Origin: Deltaproteobacteria bacterium
Lineage (GTDB): Bacteria > Desulfobacterota > Desulfarculia > Adiutricales > Adiutricaceae
DNA length: 21,236 nucleotides
Direction: 5' to 3'
NCBI GenBank assembly: GCA_031277995.1
Contig: JAITLH010000081.1
Coordinates: 1 to 21,236, forward strand
In this document: positions 1 through 7,149 of the stretch, in pieces
Layout of the letters: each line of letters begins with the position of its first letter
Numbering within the stretch: the stretch's first letter is position 1
Made by a program: the position numbers and the translations under genes
Notes under the pieces: generated by a model
Told to the model about the DNA's origin: nothing
The model's input: only the letters and a program-made list of their open reading frames with translations
Databases searched by the model: none

Positions 1-1228
1 GGGTGATGACCGTCTCGGAGAGGTTTTCCAGGGCTTCGGGGGTGACTTTTTGGAAGGTCATTTTTTTAATGAAGCTATCGGTGGATAGGCCCGAAAAGGC
101 CCTGGCCGATCCCCCGGTGGGTAGGACGTGGTTGGGGCCGGTGGCGTAATCCCCGGCCGGGATGGGGGAGTGGTGACCCAAAAAGATCGATCCGGCGTTG
201 TGGACGGCGTCCAGGTAGGAGATGGGATCGTCAACGGCGATTTGTAGGTGCTCGGGGGCGTATTCGTTGGCGAAATCAAAGGCCTGGGCTAGGTTTGGGG
301 CAAACAAGATGGCGGCGTTGGAAAGAGCCTGGCTGACTATTTCGGACCTTTCTAAGTTGGGTAGATATTTTATCACTAGGTCCAAGACGTCCTGGGCCAA
401 TAACCTATCCGTGGAGACCAAGACGGCCGAGGCCTGGGGGTCATGCTCTAGTTGGGAGATAAAATCCCAGGCCAAAAACTCGGGATCGGCCGTTTGGTCG
501 GCGATGATGAAGCCTTCGCTGGGCCCGGCCGGCTGGTCGATATCGACCTCGCCGTAAACGGCCATTTTGGCGGCCGTGACCCAGCTACTTCCCGGGCCCA
601 CGATCTTATCGACCTTGGGCACCCCGGCCAGCCCGTAGGCCAAAGAACCCACGGCCCAAGCCCCGCCCATTTTAAAAATTTGCGTGGCCCCGGCCAAATC
701 CAAGGCGGCCAAGATAACGTCCCTGGCCAATAGGCCCGGGCCCGGGGGAGTCATGGCCACGATGGTTTTGACGCCCGCGACCTTGGCCGGGATGACGTTC
801 ATGAGGGCGCTGGAAGGGTAGGCCGCCCGCCCGCCGGGGATGTAGACGCCCACCTTTGAGATGGGCCTACTTACCCTTCCGGCCAATAAGCCGGGACTAA
901 CCTGGGTTAAATACATGGGCCTTTCCAGCTGGGAGCGGTGAAAACTCTCGATATTTTCCTTGGCCTTGGTTAAGGCGGCCAAAATCTCCGGGGCCAAAGA
1001 ACGGCGGGCTTTTTGGAGTTCCTCGGAACTGACCTTAAAATCCTCCAGGGTTAGGTTGTCCTTAAACTTTCCATATTCCTCAAAAAGCGCCCCTCGCGGG
1101 TCGGACCTTAGGGCGGAGAGGATATCCCGGGTCTTTTCCATGACCGGGGCCAGATCGTCGGTGGAGCGCCCCAATATGGCCTTTCGGCGATCGAAACTAA
1201 GTTCGGACAATGTCTCAACGGTTAGCAT
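1..1228 (-). CDS. hisD: Histidinol dehydrogenase, 3' end beyond window
   Basis: Catalyses the last two steps of histidine synthesis, oxidising L-histidinol to histidine with two NAD+; a cytoplasmic zinc enzyme. I translated 409 codons from an ATG at 1226-1228. The family signatures are present: a glycine-rich VGVYIPGG segment (residues 127-133), the Gln-x-x-His zinc pair Q259/H262 (SQLEHD), the catalytic pair E326/H327 (APEHL) and the zinc ligand D360 in GDYATGPNHVLPT. These numbers match those of the E. coli enzyme exactly, which supports the chosen start. The window ends inside the C-terminal helix region, before the expected last zinc ligand (His419 in E. coli), so roughly 20-25 residues are missing. 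It starts 25 bp after the tadA stop and has no strong ribosome binding site, so translation may be coupled within the operon. No other his gene is visible here. Confidence 0.96.
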   Translation of the reverse strand, partial: MLTVETLSELSFDRRKAILGRSTDDLAPVMEKTRDILSALRSDPRGALFEEYGKFKDNLTLEDFKVSSEELQKARRSLAPEILAALTKAKENIESFHRSQLERPMYLTQVSPGLLAGRVSRPISKVGVYIPGGRAAYPSSALMNVIPAKVAGVKTIVAMTPPGPGLLARDVILAALDLAGATQIFKMGGAWAVGSLAYGLAGVPKVDKIVGPGSSWVTAAKMAVYGEVDIDQPAGPSEGFIIADQTADPEFLAWDFISQLEHDPQASAVLVSTDRLLAQDVLDLVIKYLPNLERSEIVSQALSNAAILFAPNLAQAFDFANEYAPEHLQIAVDDPISYLDAVHNAGSIFLGHHSPIPAGDYATGPNHVLPTGGSARAFSGLSTDSFIKKMTFQKVTPEALENLSETVIT

Positions 1229-1253
1229 GGTTTGGCGCTTTCAAAGTAAGTGA

Positions 1254-1754
1254 TTAAGTTTTTACGCGTTTGGCCTTAAAAAAGTCCCTGATTAACATGG
1301 CGCATTCATCGGCCCTTAAGCCGCCCTCGACTAGGGGATGGTGGTTTAGCCAGGCGTTTTCATGGAGATTAAGGTGGGAGTGGGCCGCTCCCCATTTGGG
1401 TTCCATGGCCCCGTAGAAAACGTAACCCACCCGGGCGTGGATGGCGGCCATAAGGCACATTGGGCATGGCTCGATGGTGGAAACCAAAATGGCGCCGCTT
1501 AAACGGTAATTTTTCGCGATCCTGGCCGCCGCCCTTAGGGCCAAGATTTCGGCGTGGGCGCTGGGATCCAAAAGGGCGATGACCCGGTTTCGGCCGGAGG
1601 CCAAAAAATTCCCCTGGCTATCGGCCACCGCCGCCCCGGCCGGGACCTCGCCCTCGCTAAAGGCCAGCCTCGCTTCCGTAAGGGCCTTAGCCATAAGCCC
1701 ACGCGCCAGCTCGGAATCGATGGAAAAAGATGGCGAACTTACTTCCACTGGCAA
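1254..1754 (-). CDS. tadA: tRNA-specific adenosine deaminase
   Basis: Deaminates adenosine to inosine at the wobble position (A34) of tRNA-Arg(ACG), allowing decoding of CGN arginine codons; normally essential. The protein is 166 residues, close to the family norm. It carries the zinc deaminase motifs HAE (H67, catalytic E69) and PCPMC (C97, C100), then the TadA-typical EPKWGAAHSHLNL and LNHHPLVEGGLRADECAMLIRDFF segments near the C-terminus, which separate it from cytidine and guanine deaminases. The ATG at 1752-1754 lies inside the end of the upstream gene (16-bp overlap), implying translational coupling. An alternative start at M21 would give a more usual TadA N-terminus, so the first 20 residues are uncertain. 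hisD follows 25 bp downstream. Confidence 0.95.
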   Translation of the reverse strand: MPVEVSSPSFSIDSELARGLMAKALTEARLAFSEGEVPAGAAVADSQGNFLASGRNRVIALLDPSAHAEILALRAAARIAKNYRLSGAILVSTIEPCPMCLMAAIHARVGYVFYGAMEPKWGAAHSHLNLHENAWLNHHPLVEGGLRADECAMLIRDFFKAKRVKT

Positions 1755-2284
1755 TTTTTCTTAACGAAATCGAAGGATTCGCTTAGATCGCTAACGTTAA
1801 AATACGATTCAATGGGCCCGCTATCGTCGGCCTTTTCGACTTTTACCAGTAACAATTTGGCCTTTAGCAAATTCCTAACGAAGATCTCGGGGTTGGGCAC
1901 CATCAAGGCCTTGGTATTGGCGGTTAACCGCCAATTGGCGTTATTGAATTTTCCCTCGTCGAATTGGTATTGGGCGTTAAATTTCTGGCCCTTGACGCTC
2001 TTGACCGGGACGTCAAAATCGAAAAAGATAAAGTTTTCCAGCCCCTCGCAACCGATGTGCAAAGTGGCTTCATCCAAGGCGACCTTGGTGACGTGCCTGG
2101 TGAAAGAACTTTTGGCCACGAAGGCCGTTTTGGGCCTCTGGGGGTCGGTGTCGTCGGACAGGGCAAACCAAGTGCCTATTTGCTGCTCGACATATTCCGC
2201 CCTAAGTTCGGGGCTATCTAATAGCCCCGAACTTAGGGCCAAAAGCGTTAAGGCCAGAAAGAGCGCGATAAAAAAATTTTTCAT
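1739..2284 (-). CDS. Secreted protein resembling the VasI family
   Basis: This 181-residue protein has a hydrophobic Sec-type signal segment (about residues 3-20) and is probably periplasmic. The mature part shows W39, then LHIGC (C79), alternating beta strands (FIFFDFDVPV), a YQFDEG segment, NWRL, an FVRNLLKAKLLLVKV strand and a C-terminal KKNCQW (C178). This layout resembles the VasI proteins first described beside type VI secretion genes: a beta-sandwich with an early and a late cysteine that could form a disulfide. The resemblance is by pattern only, and no type VI genes are present here. It lies 60 bp after the LprI-type gene and overlaps tadA by 16 bp. A perfect inverted repeat (2199-2239) encodes residues ALSSGLLDSPELRA at the signal-peptide boundary. 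The function is unknown. Confidence 0.8.
   Translation of the reverse strand: MKNFFIALFLALTLLALSSGLLDSPELRAEYVEQQIGTWFALSDDTDPQRPKTAFVAKSSFTRHVTKVALDEATLHIGCEGLENFIFFDFDVPVKSVKGQKFNAQYQFDEGKFNNANWRLTANTKALMVPNPEIFVRNLLKAKLLLVKVEKADDSGPIESYFNVSDLSESFDFVKKNCQWK
2199..2239. repeat. Perfect 19-bp inverted repeat inside a coding region
   Basis: The arms GCCCTAAGTTCGGGGCTAT (2199-2217) and its exact complement (2221-2239) flank a 3-bp loop. The element is fully in frame in the secreted-protein gene, where it covers the end of the signal peptide. In RNA it would form a very stable hairpin about 45 nt after the start codon on the minus strand. No partner copy was seen elsewhere in the window. Confidence 0.93.
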
Positions 2285-2344
2285 GGACCTACTTTGCTGC
2301 CTGGCGAATTGGGCTAGCTTTTTAAGATATTGAATTTTTTTGTC

Positions 2345-3073
2345 TCACTTTGTTTTCGCGTAGAAGGTGTTATCAAAAATAAATCCATTCGCGCCACAAA
2401 AAGGCACAACGCTACTATCTTGTGGATCATTTCTTCTTAAATATTGGTCAAGTTGAACGCCATTATCGGCGTAAGTAATCTTTATTTCAAAGTCTTCATC
2501 GGGCAAATAGAAGGGAACCGGCCTATTGTTGGCCACGTATTGTTCCGCCTCCCTTCGCGAAATGGTTAAATTTTCCACTAAACAAGAAAAACCCTCATGG
2601 TATGATTCATATTCAAGGGACAAAACACCCCCGGGGAGTTCGCTAACCGTGATCACGCCTTCAGTCGCGTCGGAGCTAAAAACGTACTGGCCGGTCAGGG
2701 CCCTGACATTGCCCTGGCCTTGGGCCGTTGGCATAAAAGGCGCCATCATCGCCGCCAGCTCCCCGGTTCTCCCCCGGGTCTCGGCTTCAACGCAGTTGTA
2801 TAGGTCCGCTCTCCTGGCGCATCCCTCCCTACTTTTTATGAACTCCCTTTGCGTTTTCAAAAGGTAATCTTTGTCAAGCCCAGGCGTGTTGGTGGCCTCC
2901 TTATAAGCTTTAGCCAGGTCACTGTCAAGAACGCCCAAATGAACATTGGCGCAAATTTCTTTCTCCACGACCGTTGAAGCTTTCTTACAATTAAAGGCCT
3001 GAGCCATAAGATCAAAGCTTAATGATAGATTAATACCTATTATTAATAAAATTAGTGTTAAAATTTTCTTCAT
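2345..3073 (-). CDS. Secreted LprI/DUF1311-family protein
   Basis: This 242-residue protein has a clear signal peptide (MKKILTLILLIIGINLSLSF..., likely cleaved after LMAQA at about residue 26) and is predicted to be periplasmic. Residues 27-107 match the LprI N-terminal (DUF1311) pattern: FNCKKASTVVEKEIC, LGVLDSDLAKAYKEA, QREFIKSREGC and NCVEAETRGRTGEL, with cysteines C29, C41, C85 and C94 at the family positions. LprI of Mycobacterium is a lysozyme inhibitor; many bacterial relatives are uncharacterised, so a role against lysozyme is only a possibility. The C-terminal half (about 125-242) is a separate beta-rich domain that I do not recognise. A weak GGAAG ribosome binding site lies 8 bp before the ATG. 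It is the first gene of the minus-strand cluster, and a GC-rich minisatellite lies just upstream. Confidence 0.87.
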   Translation of the reverse strand: MKKILTLILLIIGINLSLSFDLMAQAFNCKKASTVVEKEICANVHLGVLDSDLAKAYKEATNTPGLDKDYLLKTQREFIKSREGCARRADLYNCVEAETRGRTGELAAMMAPFMPTAQGQGNVRALTGQYVFSSDATEGVITVSELPGGVLSLEYESYHEGFSCLVENLTISRREAEQYVANNRPVPFYLPDEDFEIKITYADNGVQLDQYLRRNDPQDSSVVPFCGANGFIFDNTFYAKTK

Positions 3074-3139
3074 ATTAACAACTTCCGTTTAAAATTCCTT
3101 TCGCGAGCGAAAAACCCCCCGGCCGCCACCCTGGGCCCC

Positions 3140-3225
3140 GATGGCCCCAGCGCCGACGGCCCCAGCGCCGACGGCCCCGGCCCCGACGGCCCCGGCCAAG
3201 CGACCCGCCCCGGCCAAGCGACCCG
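3140..3225. repeat. GC-rich minisatellite (15-bp x3, then 18-bp x2)
   Basis: Three 15-bp units of the form GAYGGCCCCRGCSCC (3140-3154, 3155-3169, 3170-3184) run into two identical 18-bp units, CCCCGGCCAAGCGACCCG (3190-3207 and 3208-3225). The array lies 70-150 bp upstream of the LprI-type start codon, where its promoter or leader would be expected. Open frames across it are low-complexity G/R/P translations and are not convincing genes. Confidence 0.88.
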
Positions 3226-3701
3226 TTGCCGCCCGCGCCGCGTGATCCGCTTACCCAAACACTGAAAACCACGGACCCTCATCCAGAGCGCCCCGTAATC
3301 GGTCAAATTTGGCCCTAGAAGGCCTTTGAAACCCGAGGTGGCTACCTCCCTACCGGGTCAGTGATTCCAAGGGCTCCTAGACCCCTTAGCGGCCGTTTTA
3401 GGGGGTAGCCATGGGGGGACCTCAAGTTTAACCTTAGGCCTCGCCAAAAACCAGGGCCCCCCACAAAAACCCAACCATGCCCCAGCCCGCCAAAGCTGGT
3501 CTGGTTACCTACCCGGGGCCAACCGCCGCCCAACGGCCGGGCTAAAGGGGCCCCCAAATCGAACGTTTTGGGTGGAAAGGGGTTCCCATTGACCGGGGTT
3601 CCGCGGTCAATTCAGATTTTTTCCATGAGAGCGGAAATATTTAGCTAAATTAAAGTAAATTTTACTTAAATCATGTCGCATTTTAGCCCGTAATCTCAGG
3701 G

Positions 3702-3742
3702 AGGTCAAGGCTAAACCCAAGACTTGGTTGTGGCCTTGACCT
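3702..3742. repeat. Inverted repeat with 10-bp perfect arms
   Basis: AGGTCAAGGC (3702-3711) and GCCTTGACCT (3733-3742) are exact complements. The 21-bp spacer contains a further imperfect pairing (AACCCAAG / CTTGGTT), so the whole would fold into a nearly continuous 41-nt hairpin. No U-tract follows on either strand, so it is not a standard intrinsic terminator. Confidence 0.82.
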
Positions 3743-4260
3743 TAGGCCAAGGCCCGTGGCCAAGGCCTAGACGGGCGGCCCTAGCCTCGGGGCGATTCAT
3801 GGGCCGTCAAAAACGGTTTTAGGTAAAATCTTCGTAAATTTTTACCCAGCGCGAGCCAGTGTCATGACAAGTTTATACGTAAAAGCGTTTTTAAATTTTC
3901 ACCCCAATGGGTAAAAAATTTGAGTCCAATCCGTTTTGATTTCACGGGTATTTATCCAACCTAAGCCAACGGCGGGGTTAAATCAGCGGCTTGGCTTTGG
4001 GCCAAGGATTTTACCGAAAGGGCGGATAGAAACCGGCCAGGGCAATGACTTCGCTCGGGGGCGTAATCCTTAAGCCAACCAAGCGTTTTTTTCCCCGGGG
4101 TTAAGGGAGGGGGGCAAGAAGGCCTGGCCCACGGGGCCAAGGGTCGCGGGCGGCCGGGGCGATCGATCCTAACGGGCTGGCTAAGGGGTTTGGCCAAGGT
4201 AGCTTTAATATCGCGAAAATCCTAAAAAGTCCTTAGGGTTACTTGGGGACCATAATTGGC

Positions 4261-4430
4261 CGGAAGGGCTGGGCGGGTATTGAAGGGGGGAGAATGGGAG
4301 CGGGTCAAGGGCGGTTAAGGGCGATCGCGGGCAAAAGGGGCGGCTTGGGGCGGGGCTAGGGCGGGAAGGATTGGGACGGGAAAGGGCTTGGTTTGGGGCG
4401 TTGGCGGGGGAGGTTTGGGGCCCGGAGGGC
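4261..4430 (+). other. G-skewed tract with G-quadruplex potential
   Basis: The plus strand carries more than a dozen runs of three to six G separated by short loops, for example in 4336-4380 (GGGG CGGCTT GGGG C GGGG CTA GGG C GGG). C is scarce across the same span. This satisfies the G3+N1-7 quadruplex pattern several times over. It lies about 540 bp upstream of the V4R gene. Confidence 0.75.
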
Positions 4431-4902
4431 TGGAATCATTGATTATTTGGGGGAGGGGGATTGGCGGGCCCCGGGGAGGCCTTTGGCTTTGGAGTTGGTT
4501 AGCGTTGATGGTGGTTTACAAATTTGACCGTTAAGGGTAAAATGCTAAATAGCTGGCTCCGAACCTCTAGTTTTTGTTTGAGTTTCCTTTTTGGGTTTGG
4601 AAAGGCCTAGGCGCGTCAGGGGGCGATGGTCGCTTGACGGGGTCTTTCTATTTTATTACCAAAATCACTAAAGAAACTAGTGTTCGTTTTGTTTGGAGGG
4701 GTTTGGGGTACCGGTAAGTCCGATATTGTTATAGACATTGGCTTTTGGCTTTTCTTTGACCGATTAAGGGATCGGATAAGGGGAGTTTTAGCCTAAAAAT
4801 TTGTGGTTTAGCTTGGGAATTTGTTATCTAGGATAGTTATTGGTAACATGATTTAGTTTATATCCGTCGTTCATATATAACGATAGTTTTGATTAAACCC
4901 TG

Positions 4903-4920
4903 GTTTGAAAATTTTCAAAC
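4903..4920. promoter_or_regulatory. Perfect 18-bp palindrome upstream of V4R gene
   Basis: GTTTGAAAATTTTCAAAC is self-complementary over its full length and sits 48 bp before the V4R start codon in AT-rich DNA. Its size and symmetry fit an operator for a dimeric regulator. This is inference: no regulator gene is adjacent and no clear -35/-10 pair could be assigned next to it. Confidence 0.5.
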
Positions 4921-4968
4921 TTTATCCCACCTCGACGCGAGTCGCTGGTATTAGCTTGGGTTATTTTT

Positions 4969-5490
4969 ATGTCAGACCGGAAGTATGAGTTTTCGTGGGA
5001 ATTGATCGGCGATTTGGACAATGCCAGGCCAAATCTTGGCCCAACTTTACGCATCGAAGCTTATCGGCTACTTCAGTTCTGTACCCGTGACATTTTGGAG
5101 CAAAGGTACGGAACCGAAGCCACCGACGAGATTTTTTTTCAGTCCGGGGCCTTGGCGGGGCGTAATTTCTACGAAAACGTCCTAGACCATAAGCCCAAGG
5201 ACATCCAGGATCTGGTTAAGCAGCTTCAGACCCTGCTTAAGGACATCGGGATCGGCATCTTCAAAGTCGAGAAATTAAACGACAGCCTGGAGTGCATCAT
5301 GACCGTGTCCGAGGATCTCGACTGTTCGGGTTTGCCCGAGCTTGGTTATGGAGTCTGCGTTTACGACGAGGGCTTTATCTCCGGGATCCTGGAGTCCTTT
5401 ACCGGTCGTCCCTTTGACGTCAAGGAGATCGACTGCTGGTGTACCAACGAGCGTACCTGCCGTTTTGAGGCCAAGCCCAAAGATCTCTAA
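4969..5490 (+). CDS. Stand-alone V4R-domain sensor protein
   Basis: This 173-residue soluble protein is almost entirely a V4R (4-vinyl reductase) domain, a small-molecule-binding fold found in signalling proteins. Visible features are an N-terminal lead (1-24), the helix LRIEAYRLLQFCTRDILEQRYG (27-48), FFQSGALAGRNFYENVL (56-72), then the C-terminal cysteine set C119 (DLDCSGLPELGYGVC), C130, C156 (EIDCWC), C158 and C164 (NERTCRFE) that is typical of the family and could bind a metal. The glycine motif DEGFISGILESFTG (133-146) also fits. No output domain is attached, so it probably acts by protein contact. A diguanylate cyclase gene lies 276 bp downstream on the same strand, and V4R domains are commonly linked to such enzymes. 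No strong ribosome binding site precedes the ATG. The ligand is unknown. Confidence 0.85.
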   Translation: MSDRKYEFSWELIGDLDNARPNLGPTLRIEAYRLLQFCTRDILEQRYGTEATDEIFFQSGALAGRNFYENVLDHKPKDIQDLVKQLQTLLKDIGIGIFKVEKLNDSLECIMTVSEDLDCSGLPELGYGVCVYDEGFISGILESFTGRPFDVKEIDCWCTNERTCRFEAKPKDL

Positions 5491-5509
5491 GGCCAGAGCC
5501 GTAAGCTTA

Positions 5510-5577
5510 GGATCTCCAAGTTCATGGGATCTCCAAGATCTTGGGATCCCCAAGCTCATGGGATTTCCAAGATCTTG
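5510..5577. repeat. 17-bp tandem repeat, four copies with alternating types
   Basis: Units are at 5510-5526, 5527-5543, 5544-5560 and 5561-5577, with consensus GGATCTCCAAGNTCNTG; a decayed fifth unit follows. Units 1 and 3 end in TCATG while units 2 and 4 end in ATCTTG, giving a 34-bp higher-order period. Units 2 and 4 each contain the palindrome CCAAGATCTTGG. The array starts 20 bp after the V4R stop codon. Confidence 0.9.
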
Positions 5578-5715
5578 GGCTCCCTAAGATCGCTAGCTTT
5601 GGCTGATCTCCGGTCACCGTTTTGGCCCTTCGGGCGATTCCCCGGCGCCCGAATCTTGGCCCAAAAGCGGTGGGGGTTTTAAAGTACTGGTACCAGTGGT
5701 TTAAATTAAAAACGG

Positions 5716-5750
5716 GGGCCGGAAACGGGAGTTTTTTTCGTTTCCGGCCC
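5716..5750 (+). promoter_or_regulatory. Leader hairpin before the diguanylate cyclase
   Basis: GGGCCGGAAACG (5716-5727) and CGTTTCCGGCCC (5739-5750) are perfect 12-bp arms around an 11-nt loop with seven T. The 3' arm ends 16 bp before the ATG at 5767. It may shield the ribosome binding region or terminate upstream transcription, but the T-run is in the loop and not after the stem, so a standard terminator is unlikely. Confidence 0.6.
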
Positions 5751-5766
5751 ACCAATACGCGAGATA

Positions 5767-6870
5767 ATGGGGCCAGTATTGACTGAATCATTTCAAGAAA
5801 AAGTCAGACTAAGCCATTTTACCAAGGCTCAGGCCGAGTCGATGTTCAAGTTTCTCGAGAAGGTCATCACCGAGAGCAAGACACCGGTTCTACCCCCTGA
5901 GTATGCCCAATGGGATACCTTTAACTCGCTATTCCAGCACACCAGCGAAATCAAATCGGCCTTGGCCAACTTCGCCAAAGGCGATCTCGATCTGCGGGTG
6001 GTCAAAAAAGGGGCCACCTCCGGGAATTTGAAGGCCATCCTGGCCAACCTCTCCCACCTGGCCTGGCAGTTTAAAGTGGCCGCCCAAGGCGACTTTAGCC
6101 ACACCGTGGATTTCATGGGCGAATTCTCCGACGCCTTTAACCTGATGACCTCAAACCTGGCCCGCCACGAAAAAGAAATCAGCGAAAAACAGCAGCAATT
6201 GGCGGTCATGGCCGAGGAACTCAAAAAAGAGATCCGCCGCCGGGACATGGTCGAGGCGGCCTTGAAGGAAAGCGAAAACAACTACCGCAACCTGGCCCTC
6301 CACGATCCACTGACCAAAATCTACAATCGCAGCTACTTTAACGAAGCCGGAACCCGGGAGGTTGAAATCACCAGGCGCCGAGGCGATGAGCTTAGCCTTT
6401 TGATGATGGATCTCGATAAATTTAAGCGCTTCAACGATACCTACGGGCACCTAAGCGGCGACGCCGCCCTCATCCACATCACCAAAATAGTCCAAGAGAT
6501 TCAAAGAAAGACCGACATCTTCGCCCGCTTTGGCGGGGAGGAGTTCGTTTTGCTTTTGCCCCAGACGCCCTTTACCGGCGGCAAGATTATCGGCGAAAAA
6601 CTTCGGGCCGAGATCGCCGCGAGGCGCGATCCCGCCCCCAACTGTTCCGAACCCATCACCATCAGTATAGGCGTGGCCTCCCTAACCCAACTTGACACCC
6701 TTAAGGAGCCATCTTCCGAGGCGGTCCTTAGAAATCTCATATCCAGGGCCGATTCGGCCCTCTATGACGCGAAAAAACTCGGTGGCAATTGCGTTTGCTT
6801 TTACGTCGCGCCCAAGGACAACGGCGAAGCCCAAGAAAACGAGCTTCAGGTCGTCGGCCAGGCCAATTGA
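5767..6870 (+). CDS. Diguanylate cyclase (GGDEF) with HAMP-like N-terminus
   Basis: Makes c-di-GMP from two GTP. The protein is 367 residues with no membrane segment, so it is cytoplasmic. Residues 55-135 contain two HAMP-like stretches (LANFAKGDLDLRVV and FKVAAQGDFSHTVDFMGEFSDAFNLMTSNL). A coiled coil follows (about 132-172), then the GGDEF domain (about 174-345) with DPLTKIYNR (180-188), MDLDKFKRFND (214-224), the active-site GGEEF (256-260) and ISIGVA (299-304). The inhibitory I-site RxxD is intact as RKTD (247-250), five residues before GGEEF, so product feedback inhibition is expected. No EAL domain is present. The enzyme has no recognisable ligand-binding domain of its own, and the V4R protein encoded upstream is a plausible sensory partner (inference). 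A 12-bp-arm hairpin precedes the start codon and no clear ribosome binding site is seen. Confidence 0.95.
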   Translation: MGPVLTESFQEKVRLSHFTKAQAESMFKFLEKVITESKTPVLPPEYAQWDTFNSLFQHTSEIKSALANFAKGDLDLRVVKKGATSGNLKAILANLSHLAWQFKVAAQGDFSHTVDFMGEFSDAFNLMTSNLARHEKEISEKQQQLAVMAEELKKEIRRRDMVEAALKESENNYRNLALHDPLTKIYNRSYFNEAGTREVEITRRRGDELSLLMMDLDKFKRFNDTYGHLSGDAALIHITKIVQEIQRKTDIFARFGGEEFVLLLPQTPFTGGKIIGEKLRAEIAARRDPAPNCSEPITISIGVASLTQLDTLKEPSSEAVLRNLISRADSALYDAKKLGGNCVCFYVAPKDNGEAQENELQVVGQAN

Positions 6871-6889
6871 TGGGCCCAGCCGGCCCATC

Positions 6890-6918
6890 GGCCCGTTAGG
6901 CCATCGGCCCAACGGGCC
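6890..6918 (+). terminator. Possible hairpin after the diguanylate cyclase
   Basis: GGCCCGTT (6890-6897) and AACGGGCC (6911-6918) are exact complements with a 13-nt loop, starting 19 bp after the stop codon within a stretch of GGCCCATCGG-like repeats. No T-run follows, so termination is only a possibility. Confidence 0.35.
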
Positions 6919-7149
6919 AGCCCCATAGCCCATCGGAGTTGGGCCGAAAAAATGGGTGGTGCCCGGGCCCGCCAAGGGCGATCCAAGGGATGAAAAAGCG
7001 TTTTTTTCGAAAGCGAAAATGGATTTAACCGTAAACTAAACTGTAAACCTAAAAGTATTTGTGGTATTTATGGTATTTAATATGGCGGCCGCCTCGCCCC
7101 TTACCGGGGCCCAAAGTTAGGCGGTTTTTTCCCTTGGTCTAACTAATCA

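Larger units (their letters stand above)
3307..4968. other. Long intergenic region without a convincing gene
   Basis: About 1.66 kb between divergently transcribed genes. The open frames at 3342-3557 and 3961-4197 (minus strand) give low-complexity G/P/R/L proteins with no recognisable domain or ribosome binding site. What can be seen is a 10-bp-arm hairpin (3702-3742), a short inverted repeat TTGACCG...CGGTCAA near 3587-3612, a near-palindrome AAGTAAA-T-TTTACTT around 3653-3667, distant inverted copies of AAATTTTTACCC (about 3836 and 3908), the palindrome TGTCATGACA near 3861, a G-skewed tract (4261-4430), and AT-richer DNA close to the next gene. It should hold the promoters of both flanking gene groups, but I cannot place them firmly. 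Confidence 0.7.

Noticed and set aside
1739..2284. Type VI secretion locus suggested by the VasI-like protein
   Set aside because: No tss genes occur nearby and the similarity is by pattern only; neighbours are tadA and hisD.
3342..3557. Minus-strand G/P-rich frame between the LprI-type and V4R genes
   Set aside because: Low-complexity translation without domain, start signal or neighbouring operon partner.
3961..4197. Minus-strand 78-residue frame
   Set aside because: Pro/Arg/Ser-rich, no ribosome binding site and no family resemblance.
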